Source: Talpa occidentalis (taxonomy: Eukaryota > Chordata > Mammalia > Eulipotyphla > Talpidae). From it: 64,000 bases of DNA. Below are positions 34,641 through 47,059 of this stretch, piece by piece. The notes beneath the pieces were generated by a model. That model was not told the DNA's origin. It did no database searches and saw only the letters and a program-made list of their open reading frames with translations. Numbering within the stretch: the first letter of the stretch is position 1; every line of letters begins with the position of its first letter. The DNA is taken from assembly GCF_014898055.3 (NCBI RefSeq), contig NW_023603184.1:110722615-110786614 (forward strand), given 5' to 3'. The translations under genes and the position numbers were made by a program.

Positions 34641-36862
34641 CAATTCTATTGCATATATAGTATTTTAATTAAAAAATGTTTAGACTTCAACCACTATACC
34701 ACACTGAAATAAACCTACCAAGCTAATCTATGTAAAGAACTTATAATACTATGACATAAAACATGCTAGTTAAAATTATTTTTAACTCAGAGTTGTTAAG
34801 ATTAAGATAATATAAATATTACTGAGTACAGTGGCTGACAACCATTAGAACTCAAAAAACATAGGTTTTTTTCATTATCATCACCATTACTATCATAGGC
34901 ATTATCTTTAATTACCTCTGCCAAATATCTTTTTTTCCCATCAAAGGAAATAAAAGCAGCCTCCAGCAAATACCATATCTTCAAAACTGTGGCACCCACA
35001 AAAATTTACGAACTAGAGAGAAAGATGGAATGGACAAGGGAAAAAAATAGAAATGGGGACATAAAGTGCTAAATTGAATCACAAAGTTTCCAGTTGGACT
35101 AGCAAGTTATAAAATCCTCCTTGAATGGAACTCAGGACTGGCTGACTTTATGACTCCACCTCAGTACATGTGCCGCTAGCCTAAGGGCCAAAAACTAAGC
35201 ATTTACCCATGAAAGTAAATTTATTGTCTCATGGCAGGAAACAATATACCAATGACATCAAGCAAGCTCTCAAAAATATTTCTTAAATAAAATAAAGAAC
35301 ATTACTAGGGAAATCAAAATCTCCTGCAGTTTGATTAAATCAAGAACTGGTTAAGATCAAATCAGGCTCATTCCTTTTAATGCTATGTTTTGTTTTTCAA
35401 ATTTCCAAGGAGCCTTGCTTTGGAAATTATAATTTATTCATCAGAGAGATGTTACATTAACATTACAGTGTGTGAACTGCTAGCTTTTCACTATGCATGA
35501 GAAAAGATGCAAGGTACAAAAGAAACAAAAATTGCTTAACATTTGTATTAAGTTATATAGTCTAAATACAAAAATGGGGAAGCAGATATCTACAGCTGGC
35601 ATTGTTTGGCATACCAGTTTCTGAAAACAATAGAGAAAGTCAAAAGTACATGAATCACCATATGTAAGTGCTTTTCCTTTGACAAATATAATTTATGAAT
35701 AACTTAAACCTGTGCTCTGTAAATTCTACTGAAGTTAATGAAGGTTGAGTTCCTAATCACATTCAAATGACTAATGCTAGAGAAATATGTATTTGAAAGA
35801 TATTTTTCCCCTTATAAAAATAGTTAAATTATATATTAATTTGTTAGCATCTGGGTGGAAAGGTAAAAAGACATAAATACATACTCTCTCCAAATATCTT
35901 TCCATTATTAATCGGGCATCATCAGAGCAAACTGTACCTAACCTGTTGTCCAGGTAACAAGGGCCCTATTAGTTATGCCTTTTTAAATTGTTTAATCAAT
36001 ATTTATAAAAGTCATTCTGAAATGTATTATACACTCTTGATCATACATAATTACCAATTACCCAAGATTCTGCTCTTCTTTCAAGCTATGACCGGGGTTT
36101 AAAGTCACATAATGTGAGCTTGCAGTTACTTAAATTCTCGACGGTACAAAGAACAGAGAGGGGGAACTAGGATAACCTGAGGATGCTCAGAGTTGGGCAG
36201 AACCGTTGTCTCCACTGTTGGTGCAGAGCATCCTCTCTTTTCTACCAGCTGCAGTTTACTTACTCTCTCCTACCCACTTTGCTGTTAAGTCTTCCTTCCT
36301 ATTTCTGCTGTGTGTACTGTTTTCCTCCAAGTATCCTCCCTCCTTTCTCTAGTTCAATATTCAGTGCCAACTGTGAGTAGAACTTCTGCTGGTCACTGGT
36401 CTTCTAACAGTAAATAATACTGACACATTCTTCTGCCCTTACAAAGTTTAAATTCCTGCCTCGTTTGCATATGTCCTTGAAGCTTATTTTTTCTTCTCTT
36501 GATTCTCCAGTTAACTTTGGCAACTTTGATTCTATGGTTACCATCAATCAACAACAGAAACTCTTTTTGCTGCTGGGTAAGCCAAATCATTCTTTATTTT
36601 CTGGATTAGAATGTCCAAATGAGACTTTTTCATCTTGGTTTCTACTCCAGCAAAAAAAAAAAAAAAAAAAAAAGATGACATGTCTCATGTTTGGAAGTGA
36701 ACAGCAGAACTTGCAAAGGGAGAACTTGGAGGCCAGTTTGTGACCCAAAGTTCATAGCTCACTTCTATGTAACTGGATTTGTGAGGTTGGAGGAAAAATA
36801 AGTGAATAGAACACACTTTGCTTAAGTTTTGAGTCCTCCATATTTATCAATGTGGACAAGAA
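34641..36862. other. Unassigned sequence
   Basis: No support for a gene. A run of more than 20 A lies at about 36652-36673, with no clear SINE or L1 body upstream. Confidence 0.55.
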
Positions 36863-36874
36863 TTAGTGGTGCTT

Positions 36875-38066
36875 GAGGAATTACACAGCTTTCCATAGTG
36901 GTTGGACCAGTTTGCACTCCCACCAGCAGTGCAGGACAGCTCCTTTTTCTCCACATCCTTCCGGACATTTGTTGTTGCTAGCTTTTTGAATATGTGCCAT
37001 TCTCACTGGTGTAAGATGGTATCTCATTGTAGTTTTGATTTGCATTTCCCTGATGACAAGTGATGTTGAACTTTTTTTCATATGCCTGTTGGCCATTTGC
37101 ATTTCTTCTTTGGAGAAGTTTCTTTTTAGCTCTTCTGCCCATTTTTTGACTGGATTATTTTCTTTGTTTTTGTTGAGTCTTCCTCATCCTACTAAAGATA
37201 GAGCTGCCATATGATCCAGCAATTCCACTCCTAGGTATTTACCCAAAGGACACAGAAACATTAATTCAAAAGGGCACCTGCACCCCTATGTTTATAGCAG
37301 CACTGCTTACAATAGCTTAGCTATGGAGACAACCCAAATGCCCCAAAACAGATGACTGGATCAAGAAGATGTGGTACATATACACAATGGAATATTACTC
37401 AGCAATCAAAAAAGATAAACTCATGCAATTTGTAGCAACCTGGATGGAGCTGGAAGGATTCATGCTCCGCAAAATAAGCCAGAAAGAAAAAGAAAAATAC
37501 CAGATGGTCTCACTCAGAGCAGGGATTTAGAAAACCTAAATAAGAGACCAGGAAAAAGACTAACTATAATAAAGTAAAAATCAACAAGCAACAAGCAACT
37601 ATAAACAATAGACACAATACAGGGTCAGGGGAGGGGAGATGAAAGATTAGGGTCAAAATAAGGGGAGTGCAATTGTATGGGGGATATAACCAAAATGAAA
37701 ATGCATACATTGTGCAAAAATGAAAAATGATTTAAGAATTACATATAGTAAAATATTAAAAAATAGGGCCTCCCCGTTGGCGCAGCAATTGAGCGCTGGG
37801 CTACGAAGCTGCCCGCAGCCTCTGCAGTGCCAGTTCGATCCCTGGCCACCGGTGAGGGTCCCACATGGCGCGCAGACCTCTCCTGCCGCCCCTGCCGCTC
37901 CCCTCAGCAGTGTATTTCGTCAGTCTGCCTGTTCTGTTCCCGCGCTTCTGACTATACCCCGTGCTTGTATAAACAAATAAATAAATCTTTAAAAAATAAT
38001 AAAATAAAATAAAAAATAAAATATTAAAAAATAAATAAAAACTTATTTTTTTCTAAAAAAAAATAT
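36875..38066 (+). mobile_element. L1 3' end with 5' inversion, carrying a SINE in its tail
   Basis: 12-bp duplication TTAGTGGTGCTT at 36863-36874 and 38067-38078. 36875-37181 is the reverse complement of the ORF2 segment from '[11 protein letters not shown]' through the Cys/His knuckle to 'LVQPLWKAV'. From about 37185 the forward strand continues with TTCCTCATCCTACTAAAGAT, and this TTCCTCA is also at the end of the inverted part, so the breakpoints overlap by a few bases. Coding is broken by stops. A G-poor version of the 3'UTR and GAAAATGCATACATTGTGCA follow, then the SINE at 37766. Confidence 0.92.
37766..38017 (+). mobile_element. tRNA-derived SINE in an L1 tail
   Basis: 16-bp duplication AAAATATTAAAAAATA at 37750-37765 and 38018-38033; it is low-complexity, so less decisive alone. 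A box TGGCGCAGCAA is degraded; the B box is AGTTCGATCCC. It belongs to the GC-rich subtype with CACATGGCGCGCAGACC, shared with the copies at 23.9 and 45.4 kb. Confidence 0.92.
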
Positions 38067-38642
38067 TTAGTGGTGCTTTTCCCTCTCCTTTAACCTAGGG
38101 AAAGGGGACTTTAGTGGCACCACTTTGAAAGACTGATAGGTATCTTTTGGAATGCAGGAAGCACTCTAACCTGACTTATTATTCACCCATGAGAGAACTA
38201 ATGAGCAAAAGATTTCCAGACACCTGAGCAATGAGAGATTGCTGCTAGGCAGCCTACATTGGTCAGGCTGTATGTGAAGAAGGAGTCATTTGGTCTGGTT
38301 CTCCTCAGACCAAATGTGAGGCTTGATAGAGAATGGACTGCTTTGGGATTATCTTCAGTTAATTCAAAGAGAGTTTCCTAGAAGTGTGTGAAACCCTCAG
38401 CAGCTAGAAAGAGCCTTGTGAAGACTGAAGGGGCAGTCACTGGCCAGAGAAGACTCATTCACTCTCTCACACTGAAGCAGGGTATGTAGAACCTGCTTCA
38501 ATGCACTGTGTCAGAATCTGCCACTGTCGCATAGTGTCAGTGCTTGATCACAAGGGCAGAACCAGGATAAACAAGACCTTCCTGCCCTTTCCTTCTCCCA
38601 CCCACCTTCAGTCTGGTAGAACAAGAAAAAACTTTGTGAATA

Positions 38643-38916
38643 GGGGTCTCCCTGGTGGTGCAAGGGGTGACCTCGTGGCACAGCACTATGAAGCTATCCA
38701 CAGCCTCTGCAGAACTAATTCGATCCCCAGCCAGAGAGGTGACCCACATGGCCTAGCAGACCTCTCCTGACTCGCCTGCTGTTCCCCTCAGCAGTGTATT
38801 TCAGTCAATCCGCCTGTTCTACTCCCCACTCTGCCTGTGAATACTCTCATCCCCCACACCTCTGGCCTGTACCCCAGTTCTTCTATGCATAAAAAAATAA
38901 ATCTTTAAAAAATTTC
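38643..38916 (+). mobile_element. Diverged tRNA-derived SINE
   Basis: Flanked by AAAAAACTTTGTGAATA (38626-38642) and a one-gap, one-mismatch version at about 38917-38934. The A-box region is disrupted and carries a small duplication; the B-box region (AATTCGATCCC) is legible. The tail is AAAAAAATAAATCTTTA. It looks older than most copies. Confidence 0.9.
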
Positions 38917-38934
38917 AAAAAAGCTCTGTGAATA

Positions 38935-40249
38935 AGTTGAGTTAGAAGTACTAGTCAAGGAGAAGGTAAAGAAGGGGACTGACTGCAAACCCAGCTCCTT
39001 TCCTACCACAGGCAGTCCACATAAGAGACCCAAGCTGAGAGAGTGGGGAAAGATTTCACCTCAAATGAAGATGAACACTGATTGTTACCCTGAAGTGGAC
39101 ACATCACTACTAAGATCATTTTTTTGTGACAAAAAGCGAATAGCTATCCTTTTATGTCCTAAGAATGACCAGATGACGGTAACAGAAAAAATACATATTA
39201 GTCTCTGCCCCTGGTTACTGGCACAGAGCTCCTAAAACTCATTATTTCCTAAGAAATAAGAGCACTTAGAACTTCTTTTGTTCCAATGAGGTGACTCTGG
39301 GTGAGCTCTTAGTTGGCTCCTGGATGTGGGTTGGTCACCAGAAAGACTATGCTATAATTCAAAGTTGGAATATTCAGCCCACCTTCCATTCTCCAAAAAG
39401 GGGGAAAAGATTAGGAATAGCTGATCACTAATCATGCCTTCATGAGGAAGTCTCCATAAAATCCCAGTAGTACTAGATTCAAAGAGCTTCTAGGTTAGTG
39501 AACACGTTCACCAACCAGGAGGGAGATGCACTCAACTCCACAGGGACAGATGTTCCCATGTTCAGGCACCACCTCAGATCTCACCCCTGTACCTCTTCAT
39601 CAGACTGTTCATCGAATAAAGAGGGTTCATTTGAGTCTATTACTAAAATGAAAAAACTAAAGCTCAAAGAGATTAACAGAAAGTAGCAAATGTAGGAATA
39701 AATCTTGGAAATTCCAACTCAGACTTGTACTCATTTCATTAAACCATTCAATTCTTATCAGGAGAAATTATGCTTGTTTAAAGAGCTTTTCTCAACAAAG
39801 CATAATGTGGGGAAAGCCTGATGTGTAGGCAACCACTTTTTTAAAACACTAGAGAACAAAAACAACTGAGTCATTATAAATTCGCACTAATTAAAATGAT
39901 GTTAAGTGCTCTCATAATTGCACAGATAACTGTGCCAATCCACTTTTCCATTCATTAGTGGTCCAAAATCTGAGCTACTATATTCTCAAGCTCACTCTTT
40001 AAATTTAATATCCTCTCTATTTTTCCATTATTATTGTTATTTTTATACAACACAGTAAAAAATACCTTATGTAAACATCATAAATACATTTGTAATCTAT
40101 CCCTTGAACTTAATTAATACATTTGTTTTTCCATTTTATTCATCCATAAAATAACAATACTATTAATATTAATAATGTTAATAATTAATATTAACACTAG
40201 CTTTTCTATTACATTGACTACGAATATTTTTTTTTGCTACTGAATTTTT
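38935..40249. other. Unassigned sequence
   Basis: No gene. A MIR-like phrase (AAACTAAAGCTCAAAGAGATTAACAG) near 39650 is suggestive only. Confidence 0.55.
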
Positions 40250-40690
40250 CCAGCAGTAATGAAGTATAATTGACAAGTAAAATTATAAAATATTTACGTG
40301 TACAAAACGATGACTTAACTATGCATGCACTGTGAAAGGAATCCCTCACCAAATGAATTAGCACATCCACTCCTTCATATATTTACTGGCTTGTTTGTTT
40401 TTTTTTTATTTTTGGTGAGAACATTTAAGTTCTACTCTCTTATACAATGCCATGTTATCTACCATAATCATTATGTTATGCATTACATGCTCAAATCTAA
40501 TTCATGTTATAACTGAAGGTTTGTACCCTTTTACCAACCTCTCCCTATTTCCTCACTCCCTAACCTCAACAACCTTTCTTTCTTACTTCTGTTTCTATAA
40601 GTTTGACCTTTGTTTTTAAGATTCTACATGTAAGTAATACCATGCATGATTGGTCTTTCTCTGATTTATTTCATTTATCTTTACTATTAA
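40250..40690 (-). mobile_element. Old L1M-type 3' end
   Basis: Minus-strand L1 3' region: GGTGAGAACATTTAAGTTCTACTCTC, then CTGAAGGTTTGTACCCTTTTACCAACCTC-like wording and TTTCTATAAGTTTGACC, all typical of the minus strand of mammal-wide L1M 3'UTRs. Boundaries approximate. Confidence 0.75.
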
Positions 40691-41199
40691 ATTAACCCTT
40701 ACAAACATATAGAGATCACCACCCAATGTAAATTCTCAATGTATACTTAATGCAGCTTTGATACACCAATGCCAAAGATAAGAATACTTACACAAAGCAC
40801 TAAATCCTTAATATTTTAAGAATTCTTTAAATTTAAGAAAAGAGCTCATAGCTTCTCTGTAAGCTAAACTCTCAGAAAGAATATTATCATCCTCCTCGAG
40901 AAGACTCTCCCCAATGCATATTGAAAGGAAGGTAAACAGAGAGAAATTTCTTCAGTATTGACAGCATGCCTTAAAGGTCTCCCTGTCTGATTCTACCAAA
41001 TCACAGTTTGTGTTCTGTCTTGTATGTATTAATGCCTCCATTTATACTTGCAGATCAAACATATCTAAAAAAGGAATTTACTAATGGTTGGACTTTCACT
41101 TTATAAACCATCTCCAGTTATCCAATGCCCCTGCATCGCTAAGTCCAAATTCTGAGTTTAGTGAAGGACATCCATTTGATTTTTATTTGTTTCCTATAG

Positions 41200-41612
41200 G
41201 AATGATAGTTGCCAGGGAGAAGGAAGCGGAAATATCTGGCCACCTCTGGTTTTCATGAGAGATACAACTTATCACAACACTTCAACTTTCTACTAACAAT
41301 TGGGTAAAAGGAGTCAAACTTCTGTTTATGAAATAAATAAACTATCGGAAGTATGGTGACCATAATTAATTCTGTATTGCTTATTTCAAAGTTGCTAGGA
41401 GTGTATATCTTAAAAAGTTTCATTACAAGAAAAGACTTCTGACTATGTCTGGAGACTGATGTAGTTAACATTACAGACATTGGTAATACTTTAACATTGG
41501 TAATACCTTAACAATATACATAAATCTAGAACCCTGTTATACATATGAAACTGATAAACTATTGAATGTTAATTATTCCTCAATAAAAAATATAAAGTAA
41601 AAAATAAAAACC
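41200..41612 (+). mobile_element. Old L1M-type 3' end
   Basis: Plus-strand 3'UTR phrases: AAAGGAGTCAAACTTCTG, ATGGTGACCATAATTAA, TTCAAAGTTGCTAGGAGTG, ACATATGAAACTGATAAACT, ending in CTCAATAAAAAATATAAAG. Consistent with an L1M 3' end and a poly(A) signal. Confidence 0.75.
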
Positions 41613-41689
41613 AAGATTTGTACCCCCCAAAATTTTAAACCCTAGCAAATATACACTGTGGCATGTATTTTTGTCAACACACTAAGCTT

Positions 41690-41765
41690 CTAAAGAATAA
41701 CAATCTTCCCCAGCATGCCTAGTACCACATCTGGCACCAATAGGGGCTCAGTAAATAATTAGTGT
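41690..41765 (+). repeat. L2 fossil
   Basis: GCCTAGTACCACATCTGGCACCAATAGGGGCTCAGTAAAT matches the L2 3' end. Confidence 0.65.
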
Positions 41766-42139
41766 CAGCCCACTACTCAACTTTAAACTCTTTAATGTCA
41801 AAGAACTTATTCCTTAGTCACCTCACTTTCCATTTGCAAACTACTACCAAGGATCTTTTATTACTCCTTCTTCTTTACATTAGCTATTCATTGATAGTTG
41901 GTGACATCTATTGACACTTTATACCTTAAACATTTTCTGATTCATTCCATTTCATATTCCAACCTACCACCAGAGGGATTTTCCTAAAATATAAATCTCC
42001 CTAAAATCCACCAATAATTAACTGACTAATATATGAGGGTTACCAATGTCCCTCAAAGACAGGAGAATATCTCACAGCTATGATGCCCTAACTCACAGCT
42101 CTTCTTCCCACAAGTCCAGTGGTCTCTCCCATGACCAGT

Positions 42140-42700
42140 AAACAAAGTAATAATAACAGATTTTTTATTGATTATGTTTATTTTTAATTGAGACTATTTT
42201 GAAGAGCAGTTTAAAGTTCACAGCAGAGTTGAGAGAAAGGCACAGAGATTTCCTGCATATACTGCATGTTCCCACACATACATAGCCTCTTGCGTTATCA
42301 ACATCCCCCACCAGATTGGTACATTTGGTATAGCTGATGAGCCTACACTGACCCATCAGTGTAGATAGTGTAGATAGATTACATTACTGTCTCATATACA
42401 GTATTTTCCTGTCCTAGATAGAAATCCTCTGTGCACTGCTTACTTGTCCTTCCCCCCAATTCCTTAATACCTGGCAACCACAGAACATTTTCACCATCTG
42501 ACATAATTATTTTTCCATAGTGTCATACAGCTTGAATTATATCATATAAAACCTTTCAGATGGACTTCTTTTACTAAGTAATATGCATTTGTTTCCTCCA
42601 TGTTCTTTTTCTCCCCTATGACTTGATAGCTCATTTCTTTTGAGCACTAAATAACATTCCATTGTGTTGATGAACCAGATTATTATGCATTATCATGGAT
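42140..42700 (-). mobile_element. Old L1M-type 3' end
   Basis: Minus-strand wording AGTTCACAGCAGAGTTGAGAG, GGCACAGAGATTTCC, TATCAACATCCCCCACCAGA and CCTGGCAACCACAGAACATTTT is typical of the complement of L1M 3'UTRs. T-rich tail at its left edge (about 42155-42190). Confidence 0.78.
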
Positions 42701-43299
42701 TCAGAGATAATGTTTTTCACAATGTATTTTATATTTGTGAGTTTTAAATCAGATGTTAAATATATTTTTATAATAAATTTTCTGCATCCTATGCATAAAT
42801 GACATAAAATCTAAGACAAATCTAAGAATATCAATATATCTAAAAACATTAGTTCATTTAAAAAAACAAATTAAAAAATGCACCTTATCCTTGTGAATTC
42901 TACAGCATTCACAGCACAAATGATAGGCTATGAATAATTTAATGTCTTGACCTTTAACCTTTAGATATAAGAAGCAAATTTACACTGGTTTAACAGCTTA
43001 AAGTGAAAAAGAGCTGTTCATGCTGCAGTATGCCTGGAAAAGAAACCAGTAGTTAGTATTTTGATAGCCTCAAATAACATGGGTTAACATAAGAAAATGA
43101 TCATGGAAGACATGCTTTTATTTTCTCTGGCAAGAACAATTCAAGACTCTTTCACTCACAGACTGTTCTATATATAGAAGAGAAAGTGTATTTCACAAGG
43201 CCAAAATTTTATGTTTTGTTAATACTGATAAACAGATATATAACAGATAGTGAGTGTCAAGTCCCTTCAAAGTCCAAATACTATGCAAAATATATACAG

Positions 43300-43640
43300 C
43301 TTTTTTTAATTCATAGATTTTTATTAAAATCACAAACATAAGCTAAAGAAAAGCATAAGCATAAAATCATAGCCTAGAATCACTCAGGGCTGCCAAGGAA
43401 CATAACTGGGAGCCCATGGTAACCAAGTTATCTCCTGGCAAGGAACCCAAGCCCATGATGACAGGAAAAGAAGTGCTTCTATGCCAGTTCAAACTCTCAC
43501 TTGATACTTGCTAAGTGAATAGGAGTTCAGAGCCAAGGTGATGACTTTGCTGACTACTACTGCTCTCTCCCCCGACCTGACTTGGCCATCTATGCCACAC
43601 AAGCCTAATAATCCAGAACTTTCAAAATCTATTGTATTTT
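43300..43640 (-). other. Possible retrocopy or LTR fragment, unidentified
   Basis: On the minus strand a 300-bp, moderately GC-rich stretch ends in TTTAATAAAAATC followed by AAAAAAA (43302-43330). That layout suits a processed transcript, but I find no matching target-site duplication and no protein I recognise. A decayed LTR is an alternative. Confidence 0.25.
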
Positions 43641-44259
43641 CTTTAGACTACTGGTATTATGGGGACTAGAAAATTTGTGCATCCCCTGAAACTCTGAGTA
43701 GTCATTTCAAAACTACCATTTTTGTATTTGATCCAACAGAGAAAGGTTCTAATGCCTGAAACATGTCAGAGAACTTAACATTTTTTAAGAGGGTTTTTTT
43801 GTTGTTGTTGTTAATAGAATAGGATGAGCACTCTCTGAAACAAACTAAGAACAATTCTACCTAAGATTGAAGATGGCACTTATTAGAGGACACACAGGGG
43901 CTTCTTTGAATAGAGAAAATATAGGAAGTGAGATAGAGAAAGAGAGCATATGTATGTTTTGGAAGTAGGGGAAGAAATGTAACAAATCACTTAGCTTTGT
44001 GAAATCACTTTAGCTTTATAAATCTATTAAATACTTCTGAATGCTCTTTGAGGGTGCTCAAGCTTTTCCTTCTAATCAAACAGCTAAGATGCTTACATAA
44101 GTGATAACTTTATTTTCTACAGATAGAACTTCCTTCTAGTTATAACAGAAAACAAATTTTCACTCAGTTCAAAAGATACACAATGCCCAAAACAACTAGG
44201 TGGGAATGACACTAAAGGATCCAATTATTTTTAAAACCAAACATCAAAAAAGTTTAAAG

Positions 44260-44520
44260 GACCTCCCTGGTTGCGCAGGCAGTTGAGCGCAGCGCTGTGA
44301 AGCTGTCCGCAGCCTCTGCAGTGCTGGTTCAATCCCCGCCGGCCATGGAGCAACCCACATGGGGCGGCAGACCTCTCCTGGCTGGCTCGCTTGCTGCTCC
44401 CCTCAACAGTGTATTTCTTCAATCTGCCTGTTCTGCTCCCTGCTCTGTCTCTGGTGAATCCTCTCACCCTCCCGCACATCTGGCCTATATCCTGGTTCAT
44501 GTATAAATAAATAAATTTTA
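44260..44520 (+). mobile_element. tRNA-derived SINE
   Basis: Perfect 14-bp duplication AAAAAAGTTTAAAG at 44246-44259 and 44521-44534. Head GACCTCCCTGGTTGCGCAGG; B box GGTTCAATCCC. The tail is TAAATAAATAAATTTTA, with the TCTTT motif mutated. Confidence 0.95.
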
Positions 44521-44929
44521 AAAAAAGTTTAAAGATATATTAAACACCCTATTAAGAACTACTTTTTAAATCCATGGCATAACAAGTTTTTAACTATAAA
44601 AGTTATAAAAGAAAATTATGTAAAAAAAAAACACACATTTTATCATTATCTCCAGAAATACCAGGCCCTTCTCCATTTTCCTAGTTTGTTATTGTCTTTC
44701 GAAAGTCTGTCATAAAGATAGGGGAAGTGTCCAAACTGAAATGGCATCCCAGATTGGAGAAAAAGCTATTTTCTTTCACACCCTCATCTTGTATAAAGGA
44801 TTAATTTATTTTTGTGAAAGTTATAAAATAAGTCCATTCTCTTTCACTGAATTTTGTAAATGAGTCAAATGTTAATTCTTCAACAATTAACTCAAGTAAT
44901 CCCTCAAGATTTCAGTGGGGTCTTCTCTG

Positions 44930-45180
44930 TTTACTTTATATAAAACAGACCTATCCGCATACTATTCTACAGCTTACTTATTTCTTTCAAGTCACTTACA
45001 ATTTTCTGGAATTGTCTACTTATTATTTACTAATTTTTAATACCTGTCTTCACCACCCAGAAGGAAAGCACCTATATCCATGGACCCCTCGCCTTCATCA
45101 CCTGTGTATTCCTGCTGTATGCACAACCACTGACACATGAAGGGTGACTCAATGCTGATGGAAGGATTAAATGGTAAAAC
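44930..45180 (+). repeat. L2 fossil
   Basis: CACCCAGAAGGAAAGCACCTATATCC, GTATTCCTGCTGTATGCACA and GGTGACTCAATGCTGATGG resemble the L2 3' end. Confidence 0.5.
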
Positions 45181-45410
45181 TGAAAAGACTGCTAAATAAA
45201 ATTATTAAAAGTGTGTAGGTTTTTCTACCTCTTATTTTTGTTTCATTTTTCTTACAGAATCATTTTGGGTTGATTAACTAAATATTTCCTCAGTTTCTTT
45301 GTTTATTTGACTTAATTTTATGACAAAGCAAAATAATAAATGGTGATACCTAGACACAGAGACACAACCTTTGGCCCATAAGGATTGTACTGACAGTAAT
45401 TTAAAAAAAA

Positions 45411-45700
45411 TTTTTTTTAAAGATTTATTTATTTATATAAGCACTGGGTAGAAGCAGTGGTCAGCACTGGTCAGAAGTGCGGGAGGGTGAGAGAATTCAC
45501 CAGAGCCAGAGCAGGGAGCAGAGCAGGCAGAAGGACCAAAGTACACTGCTGAGAGGAGCAGCGGGTGACAGGAGAGGTCTGCGCGCCATGTGGGACCCTC
45601 TTCCGGTGGCCGGGGAGCAGCCGGGGATCGAACCGGCGCCGCAGAGGCTGCGGGCAGCTTCGCAACCCAGCGCTCAACCGCTGCGCCACCGGGGAGGCCC
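45411..45700 (-). mobile_element. Young tRNA-derived SINE, minus strand
   Basis: About 25-bp duplication with one mismatch, starting TGTACTGACAGTAATTTAA at 45386 and TGTACTGATAGTAATTTAA at 45701. The complement has intact A (TGGCGCAGCGG) and B (GGTTCGATCCC) boxes and many preserved CpGs; its tail ends AAATAAATAAATCTTTAAAA. It is probably closest to the family consensus of any copy here. Confidence 0.96.
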
Positions 45701-45726
45701 TGTACTGATAGTAATTTAAAAAAAAA

Positions 45727-47059
45727 TTGGGTCCAACAAATATTTCAAATTAAACTTATTAAACTTATTTCAAATCATGGTAGAGTGACTAACTTTGCAT
45801 TTAACTAAAAATACTGTAAAGGTCTATGTCTAAGAACTTCTGTACCTTTCCTTTCTAAGCACACATGTAATAGAATTAGAATTTGAGAATTTAAGTATAT
45901 ATTGTTTAAAAATTTAAATAAGTATCTAAAAACCAGTTAATTGCTTCTAGTGATAAATTGAAGTACAATATAATTCCTAACAAATCACAGAAACCCCAAG
46001 TATTTTTTAAAAGAAAAGAATAGCTCTTCAGTTTAGAAGCATCCCCTTCAGCCTTTGTCAAGTATAATGTTTGGGAATAACATCACCTAAATTACTCAAA
46101 AAATCAAATTTTTTTGAACAGCCTTAACAAAATTTTAACAAATGCATTGTGATGAAACCATGCTCATTCATTAAAGGGTTTACTCTTTTGTCCCCAGTAT
46201 CTAGAACAATGGCAGGAAAGAGCAGATTTAAAAATGCACAAATAATAAAAGTACATTAAAATCCAATATATCAATCACAATATAATAAAGCTTACAGTGA
46301 TCTAGAGAATTTTAAGGTGTTGCCCAAGCCTTTTTTCTTTTATATCCTTCCAGTTTTCCTTCCCAAGGTCTTGAAATGTGTTTTTATTGTTTCTTCTTGT
46401 CTTTAAATCTATACCTTTGTGCTGCTCCCATAACCACTGACCAAACCTGTATCCTCAGAGATATTTCAAGACTGTTGGCTTAAGACAAGATTCATTTTCC
46501 TTCCTTCTATTTAAGGAAATCAGGTTTGTCTTTCTCAGATCATGTTCATCAGAAATTAAAAGGCTCCCCATGTCTTACCCGATAATTCTATATCGTCTAA
46601 GTAAAGGAGGAAAAAGCACACACTGACAATTTGTTCCATCTCTCTGGATTAGTTCTAGAGAACTCAGAAAAACTAAAGAGAAGGTCTGTCTTACAATAGC
46701 GAAGGCACAGAAGCAAAAGTCACCAGGTGTGTTGGCAGAATACTCAGTAAACAGTCTTGTTCGGAATGAGAGGTGAGGATGAAGACATAATGAAAAAACC
46801 AGGGATGAAAAGGTTTAGATGGAGAGTTATGTGCTTGTTTTACCAGACAAGAAGAAGCCTTTGAAGGTTTCTGAGAAAAAGGTGAATGTTATCCATACTC
46901 ATCATACAATTTTCAGGAAGGGGAGCTTGAGTAAAGCATCCAAAATGTACATACAATTAGATGATGGTAGAGTGGGTAAACTTCCGATTAGAGTTATAAA
47001 TCAAATTGATCTCTAGATTCAATGTCCCCTTAATCATAATCCTCACTAGAACTTTTCAG
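45727..47059. other. Unassigned sequence
   Basis: No gene or named repeat. The 65-codon open frame at 46819 is unremarkable. Confidence 0.55.
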
